A stretch of 40,414 nt of DNA from Gnetum montanum (Eukaryota; Streptophyta; Gnetopsida; Gnetales; Gnetaceae): NCBI GenBank assembly GCA_015680685.1, contig MNCI01010440.1:67173-107586 (forward strand). The letters run 5' to 3'. Position numbers and translations under genes: made by a program. Below, piece after piece: positions 10,586 through 20,966 of this stretch; within the stretch, counting starts at the first letter, position 1; each line of letters begins with the position of its first letter. Under the pieces are notes generated by a model. That model saw only the letters and a program-made list of their open reading frames with translations. It made no database searches and was not told where the DNA came from.

Positions 10586-11782
10586 AGGGCTACAAGAACT
10601 AGTTATGACACTTTTCTTATCTCTTCTAACTAAGGCCCTTTCTTACTTCCTACCCTCCCTCCAATTTGGAATGGTGGTTGTTTTGTGGGAGCATTCTTGT
10701 GTCTTAGGGGATGGACTTACCCTAGAATGTTAATGCAAAGTCACTAAAAGTGGTTGGTTTTGATCTAGAATGAGGAAGGATCCTATCAAGTCAATTAATC
10801 ACAAACTCCACAAGGGACTGTATGTGACCATAATTAGGAACTCCATTCCACTCTCTTTGTCATCCATCTATGCTTTTCATGCCTCACCTCGCTGTCAATT
10901 TTAAGATTTGATTCAATGTTCTGGTTTGATGTATCGAGTTTCTTAGTCAATTACTTTTGGGTTTTTGTACTTAGCTTTCTGTAACCATTAATCATCCATG
11001 GTGCCCACGAACTCCTTAGTTTGAAGCTATGCAAGGGCATAAAGACCTATGCCTACTTTGAAGGGGACCCACTTGCATATCTTTTAGTTTAGGTAAGTTA
11101 AGTTCTTTACCTTTAGACATTGTTACAATCAAATTCTTTTTATTTACCCTATCCATGTCATCCAATTGTACACACCTTCACAAATATTTGTAATGACTCT
11201 TTATTATTGTTGTGAATACCCTCTCTCCAGTATTCCTTGTGTTAAGCTTTTTCTGAATTGTATGGATCACGTCTCTTACTTCACCAATTCGTTAGTCTTT
11301 CCACTAACAACATCAAGCAACCAATCTATTGCAATCGCAACTTGGCTAGATAAAATTACCAATGAGACAAGGTATTCATCCATTATCTATTGCACTATAT
11401 ATACTAATCCTTGGTTTTTTGGTGCTTGCAGTGGGAAGCTTGGACTGGAAGTAGGACTGTCTTTACCAAGAAGGATGCAACCATATCACTCACGGAAGAT
11501 TATTCATCATCGCTGGATCTCTTCTACCTCTCCCTCATTCTTCTGTTGCCAAGAGGGGTTGGATGTCTTTTGGATCCATTGGTGTTCTTTCCTATTGTCA
11601 TGAACACCCAATTTTGTATACAATTGTAATATTGTATGCTTGGGAACTTTTGTATTTGTCTATTTTCTCTGTGTTACTCTGTATGTCAGTCAAATAAGTC
11701 TACATCCCCTCTTATATTTTGTAAAGAACTTGTTCTTCTTCTTCTATACTTGAGGATGAGTTTCCATTCAGTCATGAGGGTA

Positions 11783-12669
11783 TGATAAATCATGTTTTTC
11801 ATCACTCCGATATCAGATTGGCCATGACATCGGGTACATGATATCAGATAAGCGATATCGCAGCCCAAGATGCAATATCGTACATTTGATATTGTAGGGT
11901 TACTCTCAAGTCTATAAATACAGCACCTAGGCACACAATTGGGAGTAACGTTTTAGCAGTCAAGTAGCGAAACTCTTGTAGTTTGTCCATTTGAAAGTTA
12001 GAATATTTTCCAAGTACTCGTAGCAGGAGGTCTAAGTGTGAACAAATCTTTATTCGAGCATTGATGTACATGAGCACACCATTGTGTTGGTAATAAATAC
12101 GAACTCTTTGATCCATTCCTTGCAGCATTTGAGACTTTCTTTCTTATGCATTTACATATTGTTATTTTATGCAATTTACATTAATGTTATTTATGTAGTA
12201 ATTAATTTTGATCAATTAACCAAATCATTAAATTACATAAGCATGACCCCTTCGAGCATACGTGTGACATGTGGTAGCTTAGAAATGACTAGCGTTTGAT
12301 AGCCTAGCAATGTTTGCACAAAGTTCAGGATGTATTCAAGAAGTGGGAATGGTTACTCGTATTAGGCTAGATTAGACTATAGTTTACTTAGTAATTAATT
12401 GCTCTTACTTTTAATCACTCTTACTTTCATTCTTGTTTTAGGTGAGTAATTCCATAAAAACACAAAATAATACAAATCTTATGCCTCAGTCACACTTAAC
12501 CATACAATTACATTCAACAAGTGGGACTAGGAAGACAATGAACAAACAACACACATACATTGTTTAGCTCTAGTGCACTTAGTAATTATAGTCTATAGAA
12601 TTCGACCGGATTACACGTGAATGCTTGTGATTCGTATGGTTGGGCGTAGGGGTACCTTGTTGCTCATCA
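11783..12669 (+). repeat. 3' LTR of element A
   Basis: Starts TGATAAATC and ends CTCATCA. It copies 2580-3435 with scattered, mostly transition, differences. The GATATC array spans 11809-11893 and has one unit more than the 5' LTR: intact GATATC at 11809, 11840 and 11853, and eroded forms at 11826, 11873 and 11888. TATAAATA is at 11913-11920. The open frames on either strand inside it are by-products. Confidence 0.93.
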
Positions 12670-12674
12670 GTTCA
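12670..12674. repeat. Target-site duplication of element A, right copy (GTTCA)
   Basis: GTTCA follows the last CA of the 3' LTR and matches 2575-2579 exactly. Element B gag resumes immediately to the right. Confidence 0.92.
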
Positions 12675-13600
12675 TATCTAGCCATTTAATCCTACTATCC
12701 TTTTGATGCTTGCTGGAAACTATGACTACTTCTAAACCATTCAACATGTTTCTAGTGGCTATTAAGAGTTCATCATCATCATCACATCCACAGTGACCTT
12801 ATTATGACCATGCCTCATATGGTGAGTTTCGCTTGCCTCCTTTCTTGCTAATGCTCTTGTTCCTCTATTGGTTGGCTTCCATCCTAATTTCTATCATTAT
12901 GATAAGACCTCCTATCATCTTCATCTTGATCTTAATCACCCCTGTCTCTATCTCTACCATGGCTCCTCCTATCAAAATTTGATAATGAGGAGGATGATGA
13001 AGATGGAGGACTAGGAGAATTGTGCCTTCTAGCCCTTCTCTTTTAGTCCTTATCCTAATCCTTTTTCTTATCTTTTTTCTTCTCCTTTTCACTCTCTTTG
13101 TCCTTCGATGAATGACTAAAAGATTTTTCTTTTAAGATTCCTTCACCTTTGGATCTTATCTTCTCATGACCAAGGTTCTTCAAGATTGAATGCAACTATT
13201 AGTGAAAGGTATCCTCATCAAGGAAAGAAGGAGAATCTGTATATTGAGAGTGGCCATAAAAGAAATCGTCACCCTCTTTATGTGGCTATAAGAATAATGG
13301 TGTCAAGATTCATTTTCCTTTGAAGGCTTCATACTAGGCCTCCATATTTTTATCTTTATAAAGTTCCACTTTTGTAGGCTGGTAGTCCCTAGAGACTTGC
13401 TCCATACTTTCATACTTAAGCTTGGCTATTTTAATATCCAATCTCATGAGTTGGGTCATGATCGTTGCAGGAACAATTTGATCAGGGAGTAACACAATGC
13501 TACCGTCCATATCTCTCTAACATAACTACTCATCCTAGTAAAGAATGAAGGTAAAGTCTAGATAATAGGGATCCATATGGACGTAGATGACTTTCAGCTA
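12675..13600 (-). pseudogene. gag remnant of element B, N-terminal half
   Basis: On the minus strand, about 13580-13480 encodes DFTFILY followed by RDMDGSIVLLPDQ, the counterpart of YVPNFTFILHQ and MEGNIVLPPD in A and C. Next come QVSRDYQPTKVE and, lower down, a charged Lys/Arg-rich linker (about 13100-12860). The open frame 12865-13092, rich in Ile, Arg and Lys, is an alternative frame of that linker. Stops occur throughout. It is the same structural protein as in A, in a more eroded form. Confidence 0.75.
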
Positions 13601-13850
13601 TTGAGGCTTCTCACTGGTACTTCTCTACATTCTTTTCTATTGCCTTTTCTATTACCTATTGGATTTGTCCCCATGTAGTGAAGACTCATGCCTGTGAGCA
13701 GAAGCCATTTCAGTAATGTATCTTAAGTGTGCCTTGGAATAATGTTGTTGTTATTATTATAATGGGTGAGAGATATTTTGTTATGTTCTCCTACAATGCT
13801 TGTATATGAATTCACTAGTTAATAATATTTAGTGCACTTAGCAAAACTAA

Positions 13851-13869
13851 GTTCATGACAATAGTGCCA
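13851..13869 (-). other. Primer-binding site of element B (eroded tRNA-Asp type)
   Basis: Read on the minus strand, TGGCACTATTGTCATGAAC stands directly after the LTR. It aligns with the A and C primer sites with several substitutions. Its position makes the call; sequence alone would not. Confidence 0.6.
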
Positions 13870-13870
13870 A

Positions 13871-14701
13871 TGATGAGAAGTAGGTATCACCTACATCCAA
13901 CCATACGAATCACAAGCATTCACTAGCAATCTCCTTAAATTTCGTAGACTTAGTTACCTAAGTGATCAATATTCCTAAGTAGTGAATCATGTAGTTGCAT
14001 GGTCGATGTCTTCTCAATCCACACTTGTGTTTTATTTGTACGTATGGTTAAGTGTGGTTAAGGCATAAGATGTATATTTTTATAATTATTTTTTAATATA
14101 TTTTTTCTCTAATGACAAGATGATTAAGTGAAGGTTGAATGATTAATTATCTAACTAATCAACTAGTTCATTAACTAACTACCCTAATGTGGATTATTTG
14201 TTCCCTCTTATTGTACACATCCTAAACTAATATTAACACTACTGGGTTGCCAAGTGGCTATTACTAGGATTACCAATCATTAATACGTTATGCTCGATGT
14301 GGTCATACTTACATCTTTATGGTTAATTATATTAACTAATTAAGAACATAAATGGAAAGTGCATGAAAAGTAAAGTGCTAAATAGAAGTAGTAACTATTC
14401 CAAGTGCTGCAATGGATGTAGGAAATTTCAATTTTATTGTCATTCATACCAATGTGTTCAAGTATATAGGCACTTGAATAAAACACTGTACAATCTCATA
14501 ATCCACATTGTGGGCATGTAGAAGAAAAATATTCTCTCTTAAAAGAAGAAAACTGTCAAGGTTCAGCTAAGACAAAGACAAAAAGGTGTCATAAATGTGA
14601 AGAGTGCATGTATTTATATAGGTAGTGCATCCTACCATGTGTCTATGGGGATACATCGATAGACATGCATTGACACATCCTATCTTATTGACTATTTATC
14701 A
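13871..14701 (-). repeat. 5' LTR of element B
   Basis: On the minus strand it begins TGATAAATAG (right end, 14701) and ends CTTCTCATCA (13871), matching the ends of the A LTRs. Length is 831 bases. It keeps TATAAATA (minus strand, 14611-14618), the CGTATGGTTGG box near its end (about 13898-13908) and the stretch before it. The GATATC array is barely recognisable (ATCGAT near 14656). The five bases to its right, ACTAG, would be its target duplication; the partner copy is outside the window. Confidence 0.8.
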
Positions 14702-16475
14702 ACTAGACTTCTCAATCTTCAACCACTGCATTATACTAGTTACATCTTCCTCCTACCTCTAGCACTTATACCAGCTTCATCTACATGCAACAACATGTAG
14801 GAAGAGTTAGCACTATTCCAATAGTTAGATCTACCTTATTATCCCCTTCAAGGCATGGCTAAAGTGGGTCATCCTAGTTGCATCAAATTGTTAGATCATA
14901 TTGTTGTATTCATTAATAAAGAATAGACTTACAATTTAAGATTCCTAGGTGTCTAATCTAATGTTAACTTGATCATAGGTTGACTACCAACAATGAAATC
15001 TCAGCTCCTACTAACAAGATTTCTCATGTCACTATCCCAATTTCTACTATAGAAAAATATAGCAAATTTTCTAGCCTACATGTAACCTTTTCATCATTAT
15101 TCATTGTGAAACATCATCATCATTAGTTAGTCTCCAATGGTAATATCTAGTGATTATGCTACCAAGTAACCTTAATAGGTTTGCAATAGTCCCATCGTCT
15201 AAGTAAGAAGTTCCTGAAGCCTAGATTGCATGATAAAGACCATCATAATCACCTCTACTACTTCTTTTTAACTAGGTAACTTACTAACTATAATCCTAAC
15301 CCTAATTTCACTTTCCTCCTAGATTAACTAAGTCTGAGTCTCATATAGGAGTATTCCTAGGTAACTAGGTTTGAGTCTCCCAAAAGGATTGAAGGTTCTT
15401 AGAACTCACAAGAATTACATATGTTCATAAGCTTCCAAGGCACTGAAATCAACCTCCCTGATGCCTCATACCATGTTAAGACTAACCAATGCTATCCACT
15501 ACTTAGCCTCATATGTGTCTCATACCATGCCAAGACCATTTACTATTGTTAATGTGACGCCACTTGCATCTTCAATAGCTACTATGACATCTAAATTAGA
15601 AGCTATCCTATAAGATCTTATAGCTAAGGTAACTCTAGCAACCATAGGACTTAGAAAAGATGTCAAAAATAAACATTAGCATTAGATCCAAGAAGGAATT
15701 TAAAATAAAAAGTAGATCTACTACCTTCCTAAATTGATAAGTTATTATTTGTTAATGAACAAAACTCTCAAGATCCTAAGCACAAAGAACAAAAAAGCAT
15801 AAGATAGAAGAAGACACAAATAGAAAATGACAGTTGAGAGAGGAACCCAAAATTTTCTTATAAAGTTCAAATTACAAATATTTGTACATGGCTTCTAAAA
15901 AGTTTTGATCTAAGACTTATTAACTGAACTATACCATGTGATACATCTAAGATAAAGATAAATATCATCTTTAGTAAGGCCTACATCTAATCATCTTGTT
16001 GTTATCTAGAGACAACAAGTTTAGAAACATTAGATAATAATAAAAATCTAAAGAAATATAAAATCTCATATTAATCATAGATATAAGAGGGCGAGACCTT
16101 TTAAATAGAAATCATGTTAGTAGGATCTCAACCAAAATTAACCAATAATTAAGTCTCACACATGGTTTAACTATTTATAAAGTCTCATGCCAATAAAGAA
16201 AATGATCATATGATTAAAATATAAAATGCTTGTAGAAGTTAAAGTATAAAGTCTCATGTTAAACATCATCACCAAGGAATGAGACTTATTAAAAGAAAAT
16301 CAAAGTATGGTTTTACCAATTATTAAATCTTATTTCAAAATGCCAAAATAATAGAAAATATCACATATAAGAAATAAATCAAAAGTGCAAGATCCTCTAT
16401 TAAGCTAAGTTTGAATTGTAAAACCAATGTAAGGATAAAAATATTAAACATTCTAAAAATCCAAGGTATGTTACA
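14702..16475 (-). repeat. 3' LTR of element D (truncated at left by element B)
   Basis: It aligns from GACTTCTCAATCTT (about 14707) through to CCAAGGTATGTTACA at 16475 with 17926-19684 of the other copy. Read on the minus strand it starts TGTAACATACCTTGG. Point changes and small indels are numerous, so the element is clearly older than A. It contains no gene. The repeated AGTCTCATG motifs in both copies are internal to the LTR. Confidence 0.82.
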
Positions 16476-16492
16476 TCCTCCCCCCTAAAAGG
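16476..16492 (-). other. Polypurine tract of element D
   Basis: On the minus strand, CCTTTTAGGGGGGAGGA ends exactly where the LTR begins with TGTAACA. This is the normal site for plus-strand priming and sets the orientation of D. Confidence 0.8.
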
Positions 16493-16559
16493 AATCTTCC
16501 TTCTAAAAGATTAAGTTAAGGACATATACCTTTAGCTTGCTTAATTCTTTCATCCCTTA

Positions 16560-17640
16560 ATTTTTTTTAGCAACTATTAAATTGAAAATTCTTCCCATTC
16601 TTGATTGACTTTGAGTTAGAGCTCTTACAGTCAACACTTGTGAAAATTTTAATCTAGAGGCATCTCTTCTATGAAGATTTTTACCTTCATTCCTCAGCTA
16701 AGAGCATTAATACCTTACATGCCCAAGTTTCCTGTAATGGTAACACCTCTTTTGACCTCCCATAGGTTTCCTTTCTCATGTAATCATTTAAGGTTGGTTG
16801 ATTTGCCACTCTTCCTATACCATACTTGGTCATTTTCCTCTGCCTTCATTTTATACTACTAGGGATCTCCATTTCCTTTCTTTCTTAGGTGCATCTTCTA
16901 GCTAATCACATTCTATCTCTAATGCATGCATACAAGCCTCCTCATAACTTTCCATAAAAAAGTTGAAAACTATTTGTTAATAGATGGCTACAACCCCTTT
17001 TCAAACCTCCTTGCCCTTTTCCTAGCATCTTTCAAAATATGCAAAACATACTTGCACAACTCATAGAAACAATTATCATTTCATGCATTGACATATCTCT
17101 TTAAGTCAATGTATAAAACTCATCATCTTTCTATTCAAGATATGCTTTTAGAGAGAATTTGTAAATGAAAACCTATGTAAACTCTTCCTAAATTACCTTC
17201 TTTGCCTCCACCTAGTTTTCTTGCAACCAATTTGACCAGCAATGACTTATAGCATCTTGCAATTGGTAGATCACCGCCTTTATTTTTTGAATTTTTGTGC
17301 ATCCAAGCTTAACAAAATCCTTTTCCATTTTCACCAACCAATCTCTTGCCAGTATTCGATCATCTATTCCTTAGAAGGTTGGAGGGTTTAACTTCCTGAA
17401 ATCTATGACTAGCTTTCTATCATTAATTTCTTCATCAGTAATTAGTATCTAATTCCCTCCATTACTCTGCAACAAATTCACTAGAGTTTGTAGTAAGTGT
17501 TGTTGATCAAAATTGTTTCCACCACCAATAGCAATAGTGCTTCTAGCCCTTCTTTGTACCTTTTGCAAAAGCATCTCCCTCCTTGGTATCATCTACAAAA
17601 TGGAACTCCAATTGAACTCCAATTAGTGATTTGTAATCAT
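16560..17640 (-). pseudogene. Chromovirus-like gag of element D, broken
   Basis: On the minus strand from about 17590, residues read DFRKLNPPTF, then DWLVKMEKDFVKLGCTKIQK and AVIYQLQDAISHCWSNW, then EAKKV and EFYTLT further down. This follows the retrotransposon gag pattern FRKLNPPTFEG...W...GC...K. A zinc knuckle lies at 16704-16745 (CX2-[C to Y]-X4-HX4C, reading CYHYRKLGHVRY then C after a stop), so its second cysteine is lost. Stops and frameshifts break the frame throughout. About 210 bases after the knuckle the polypurine tract and LTR follow, with no room for pol. Confidence 0.78.
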
Positions 17641-17652
17641 GCTATGATGTCA
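17641..17652 (-). other. Primer-binding site of element D, tRNA-iMet type (eroded)
   Basis: Minus-strand TGACATCATAGC aligns with the plant initiator-tRNA site TGGTATCAGAGC, with three differences (G to A, T to C and G to T). It stands next to the LTR end. The related element F at 39677 has a closer match in the same relation to its LTR, which supports the call. Confidence 0.55.
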
Positions 17653-17655
17653 AAA

Positions 17656-19684
17656 TGACACACATCCAAATTTAATTTAATTTCGTCAATTAATTTCTCT
17701 TAATTTCCTTGATTATTCCTTTTTTAATTACTTTTATTACCATTGATTTCTTAATTAATCTTAAAATACAAACCAATAAACAGACTTAAGCATTATACTC
17801 CTTCAATCATTACATCAATTATAATAAAAAAAAAGGGGGATCAAGAGGAATCATTATGGGAATATCAGACTTGATCCTTATAGAACATGGGTTCAAGTAT
17901 TATAATAATAGAGGAAATCTCTAGAAATTAGACTTCTCAATCTTTAGCCATTGTGTTGTACCAATTACATTGTCCTTTTACCTTTAGCACTTGTACCAAC
18001 TTCATTTGCATTTAGCATGATGCAAGAAGATTTAGTGCTCTTCTAGTAGTCAGATTCACCTTGCTATCCCCATCAAGGCATGACTAGAGTGGGCCATCAT
18101 AGTTGCATCAAACTATTAGATCATATTGTTGGATTCATTAATAAAGAACAAAGTTACCATGTGAAGCTTCCAAGTATCCAGTCTAATGTTAAGTTGATCA
18201 TAGGTTAACTAACCAACAATAAAACCTTAGCCTTTGCTAACAAGATTTTGAAAGACCACTATCCCAGATCCTACTATAATAAATAATAGCAAATGGCCTA
18301 GCTTGCCTATAAACTTCTCATTGTTAGGCATCCTAAAAAATCATCATCATTAGTTGGTCTCCAATGGTAGTATTTAGTGATTATTCTACGAACCTTGACA
18401 AACTTGTAGTAGGCTTGTGGCCCAAGAAAAAGGTTCTTGAAGCCCATATTACTTGATAGGAGGCACCATGATTACTTCTATTACTCCTTTTCAACTAGGT
18501 AACCTACTAACTACAATCTTGAGCCTAATTTCATATTCCTCCTAAACTAACTAGGTTTGAGTCTCATCTAGAAGTATCCTCAGGTAACTATGTTTGAGTC
18601 TTCCTAAATGATTGAAAACTCCTTAAAACTTACAAGGATTACATGTGTACACTAGCTTCCAAGGCACCTAGCTTATCCTCACCCATGTCCCATACCACAT
18701 TGAGACTAAGTACTACTAATCCACTACTCAACCTCGTACATGTCTCATATTATGTCAAGACTATATATTGTTGTTGAGGTGATGTTGCTTGCATCTTCTA
18801 TAGCTTCAACCACATCTAAATCAACCACTATTTTCTAAGATCTAACAACTAAAATTTAGCAATCATAGGACTTAAAAAAGGTATCAAGAAGAAACATTAG
18901 CATTAAATCCAAGAAGGAATTTAAAACAAAGAACATATCTACTACCTTCCTAAATTAGCATGTTATTCCTTGTTGATGAATAGGCCTCTTAAGATCCTAA
19001 GCATAAAGCACCAATAAGCTTAAGAAGACTCAAATGGAAAATGATGGTTAAGAGAGGAACACATAATGTGCTTATAAAGGCTAAATCATAAATATTTGTA
19101 CATGGATTTTAGAAGGTTATAACCTTAGACTTATTAACCAACCTATACCATGTGATAGATTCAAGATAAAAATAAACATCATATTTAGTAAAACCCATAT
19201 CTATCTTCTCCTTATTTAGAGATAATAAGGTTAACAACATCAAATAATTATCAGAATGCAAATAAATATAAAATCTCATATTAACCATAACTACAAGGGG
19301 GTGAGATTTGTTAAATAGAAATCATGTTAGTAGGATCTCAAGCCAAATTAACCTATAATTAAGTCTCATGCATGGTTCAACTATTAATAAAGTTTTATGT
19401 CAATAAAGTTAATGATCATGTGATTAAAATATAAAATACTTGCAGAAGGTAAAGTATAAAGTCTCATGTTAAATGTAATCACCAAGGAGGGAGACTTGTT
19501 AAAATAAAATCAAAGTACATTTATACCAATTATTAAGTCTTATGCCAAAATGCTAAAATAATACAAAATACTACATATAATAGATAAATGAAAAGTGCAA
19601 GACCCTCTATTAAACCAAGTTTGAAAGAAAAATTGACATAAGAGTAAAACTATTAAACATTCTAAGAATCCAAGGCGTGTTACA
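17656..19684 (-). repeat. 5' LTR of element D
   Basis: This copy is longer than the left one because its 17656-17925 portion has no partner in the window. It ends on the right with CCAAGGCGTGTTACA at 19684 (minus strand TGTAACACGCCTTGG, the LTR start). No recognisable gene or other feature lies inside. The A-run with GGGGG at 17826-17840 is low complexity. Confidence 0.8.
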
Positions 19685-19689
19685 CTTGG

Positions 19690-20045
19690 TAATCCTGGTA
19701 ATTATACGAACCTAGGATGTGAATGACATGTTGGGAGTAGATACTTATTGCCACTACCCTAGCATTTACTTTCTTTGTTAATTAGATTTACTTTCTTTGT
19801 TAATTAGATTTACTAAGTTGTCGTGTTTTATTTTAGACTTCACATGGTGTATAATATCAAATTGTATATCTTAGTTTGAGTTACATCATATGCATTAAGT
19901 ACAACAACCAAAGTGAGAAAACAATGATCAATAATTACACATTGACTTTCTAGAAATTATATTAACTCATCCTTGAATTATAATCAAGTTGCACATCAAA
20001 CTTTTATGATTTGTATGGTTGGTTGTAGGGAACTCTTCCTATTCA
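19690..20045 (+). mobile_element. Element E: eroded R-U5 part of an A/C-family LTR
   Basis: Blocks match the second half of the A LTRs in order on the + strand: CCTAGGATGT, the TTTTATTTTAGA region, ATTACACATTG, and finally ATTTGTATGGTTGG with TAGGG at about 20010-20030, ending near CCTATTCATAA. The U3 half is absent and no primer site follows. It is probably a truncated or solo LTR remnant, next to the end of D. Confidence 0.5.
19764..19807. repeat. 22-base perfect tandem duplication
   Basis: ATTTACTTTCTTTGTTAATTAG occurs twice in direct succession, followed by a third start ATTTACT. It lies inside LTR fragment E and looks like a replication-slippage product. Confidence 0.85.
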
Positions 20046-20353
20046 TAAAAAATAAAATGAATAATTAAGAGAATTCCAAGAGTAGATGCATAGTCTTGAT
20101 GAAGCAAAAAAAGAAAACATAAAAAATGAAAGGAAGTAGTAGTAAAACATCAAAAAGTCATCATTGCAAAAAACAACAATTAAAACTTTGCTTTTAAATT
20201 ATGCTTTGTTGGGTTCTAGAGCTAGTTGAGCAAAGCACATAAAATGCACTTGATGTAGGCTTGGAATAAGGGTAGCTAAACAAAACACATAAGATATCAT
20301 CGATGCAAGTTAAGCATGGAGGTAGCAAGAAATCTCTGGTACAAGTATGCTTG
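20046..20353. other. Unassigned sequence between E and C
   Basis: A-rich, no open frame of note. Two loosely similar 50-base stretches (about 20222-20275 and 20276-20330) share (C/A)AAA(G/A)CACATAA and a GATG(T/C)A(G/A) segment, hinting at a local duplication. It could be worn interior of element E. I recognise nothing else. Confidence 0.4.
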
Positions 20354-20358
20354 ATGTA
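20354..20358. repeat. Target-site duplication of element C, left copy (ATGTA)
   Basis: ATGTA precedes the TG of the left LTR and recurs at 29887-29891 immediately after the last CA of the right LTR. Confidence 0.88.
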
Positions 20359-20419
20359 TGATGTGAGGTATCCCTACGCACAACCATACGAATACGAGTG
20401 TCCACGCACAATCCAGTCG

Positions 20420-20567
20420 AATTCCAAGGACTAAGTGCTTATGCACCTTTGTGGAACAAGAATGTGTTGATCAATCGTTGTCTTCCCAAGCTTACTTGTA
20501 TGTCACAATTGTATGGTTAAGNCATTCTTGTTCCACAAAGGTGCATAAGCACTTAGTCCTTGGAATT
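20420..20567. repeat. 45-base perfect inverted repeat flanking an assembly fault
   Basis: Bases 20420-20464 and 20523-20567 are exact reverse complements. The second arm is bordered by N at 20522 and by the N run starting at 20568. The right LTR of C has only the first arm and continues normally. The second arm is therefore most likely a mis-joined read end on the wrong strand, not a real hairpin. Confidence 0.85.
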
Positions 20568-20606
20568 NNNNNNNNNNNNNNNNNNNNNNNNNNNNNNNNN
20601 NNNNNN
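20568..20606. other. Assembly gap (39 N)
   Basis: A run of 39 N within the 3' LTR of C. By comparison with the intact 5' LTR about 270 bases should lie here, so the N count does not reflect the gap size. Confidence 0.95.
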
Positions 20607-20896
20607 CATTAATTAACTAAGGAAAGCATTAAGTAAAAGTAATTAACATTAATTAATCTATTTGGAATGCTGCAAGGTTTATCACAAAGTTCATCTTTAT
20701 TTCTGTACACAAGGTGTGCTCAGGTACACAATGCTCGAATAAAGATCTATTCACTTTATGACTCCTACTGCGGGCACGCAGAAATAATTCTAACTTTGAG
20801 AGGGAGAAAAGGCAAGAGTTTGGGTAAGGGACTAAGACTAACTATGCAAACCAAGTGCGCTCGCCTCTTATTTATAGGCAACGAGGTAGGCTACAA

Positions 20897-20966
20897 TATC
20901 ATGTACATGATATTGCATGGAAGGCCACAATATCGCGTACACGATATCGCGGGCATGATATCGCAG
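20897..20966. promoter_or_regulatory. GATATC palindrome array in U3 of the element C 3' LTR
   Basis: Five related sites in order on the + strand: AATATC, GATATT, AATATC, GATATC and GATATC, the last with flanking CG as ACGATATCGCGGG and ATGATATCGCAG. Spacing is 13 to 24 bases. They lie between the LTR start and the TATA box, as in element A. Confidence 0.6.

Larger units (their letters stand above)
9691..11782 (+). other. 3' non-coding tail of element A
   Basis: About 2.1 kb between the end of integrase and the 3' LTR. It opens with a purine run, GGGGGAGATGG, at 9779-9789 that element C shares, then T-rich sequence (9830-10020) and the tandem units at 10424-10585. The open frames at 11166-11603 (145 codons) and 11411-11629 overlap in different registers and have no match I recognise. 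The corresponding stretch of C (about 21040-21450) does not keep the long frame, so I do not call an envelope-like gene. The polypurine tract before the 3' LTR is short (GAGGGTA, up to 11782; GGGGGTA in C). Confidence 0.7.
2580..12669 (+). mobile_element. Element A: full-length Athila/OTA-like Ty3/gypsy LTR retrotransposon (degenerate)
   Basis: The element is about 10.1 kb with LTRs of 856 and 887 bases, both TG...CA and starting TGATAAATC. It has a tRNA-Asp-type primer site, gag, protease, RT, RNase H and integrase in that order on the + strand, about 2 kb of non-coding tail and a perfect GTTCA target duplication. RT (FMDDFS), the protease (DSGSGVNLIS) and the zinc-knuckle spacing resemble the Athila branch of the OTA clade. 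Each protein frame is broken by stops and frameshifts. I counted by eye about ten differences, mostly transitions, in about 330 aligned LTR bases. The insertion is therefore old, but younger than B and D. Confidence 0.93.
12670..14701 (-). mobile_element. Element B, right part: gag start, leader, primer site and 5' LTR
   Basis: This is the 5' end of the minus-strand element whose remainder is at 1-2579. From right to left it has a 5' LTR (13871-14701), a worn primer site, a leader and the N-terminal half of gag. The interior sequence joins to base 2574 when element A and one GTTCA are removed. Confidence 0.85.
14702..19684 (-). mobile_element. Element D: LTR-gag-LTR element without pol (TR-GAG-like)
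   Basis: Two diverged direct copies (14702-16475 and about 17656-19684) share sequence over about 1.8 kb. They flank only about 1.2 kb, holding one minus-strand chromovirus-like gag with a zinc knuckle, a polypurine tract beside the left copy and a degraded tRNA-iMet-type primer site beside the right copy. No RT, RNase H or integrase motif is visible in any frame between them. It may be a non-autonomous TR-GAG element or an element that lost pol by internal deletion. The left LTR lacks its first 270 or so bases (the counterpart of 17656-17925), consistent with B having inserted there. Confidence 0.75.

Noticed and set aside
11166-11603. 145-codon open frame in the tail of element A as an env-like gene
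   Set aside because: No signal peptide, membrane pattern or family match that I can defend. The matching region of C has no such frame, and another open frame overlaps it.
14702-19684. A simple segmental tandem duplication in place of LTR element D
   Set aside because: The polypurine tract and primer-like site sit exactly at the inner repeat edges with gag between them, which fits LTRs and not an ordinary duplication.
20420-20567. A MITE or hairpin element with 45-base terminal inverted repeats
   Set aside because: The second arm is bordered by N and is absent from the partner LTR, so it is better explained as an assembly error.
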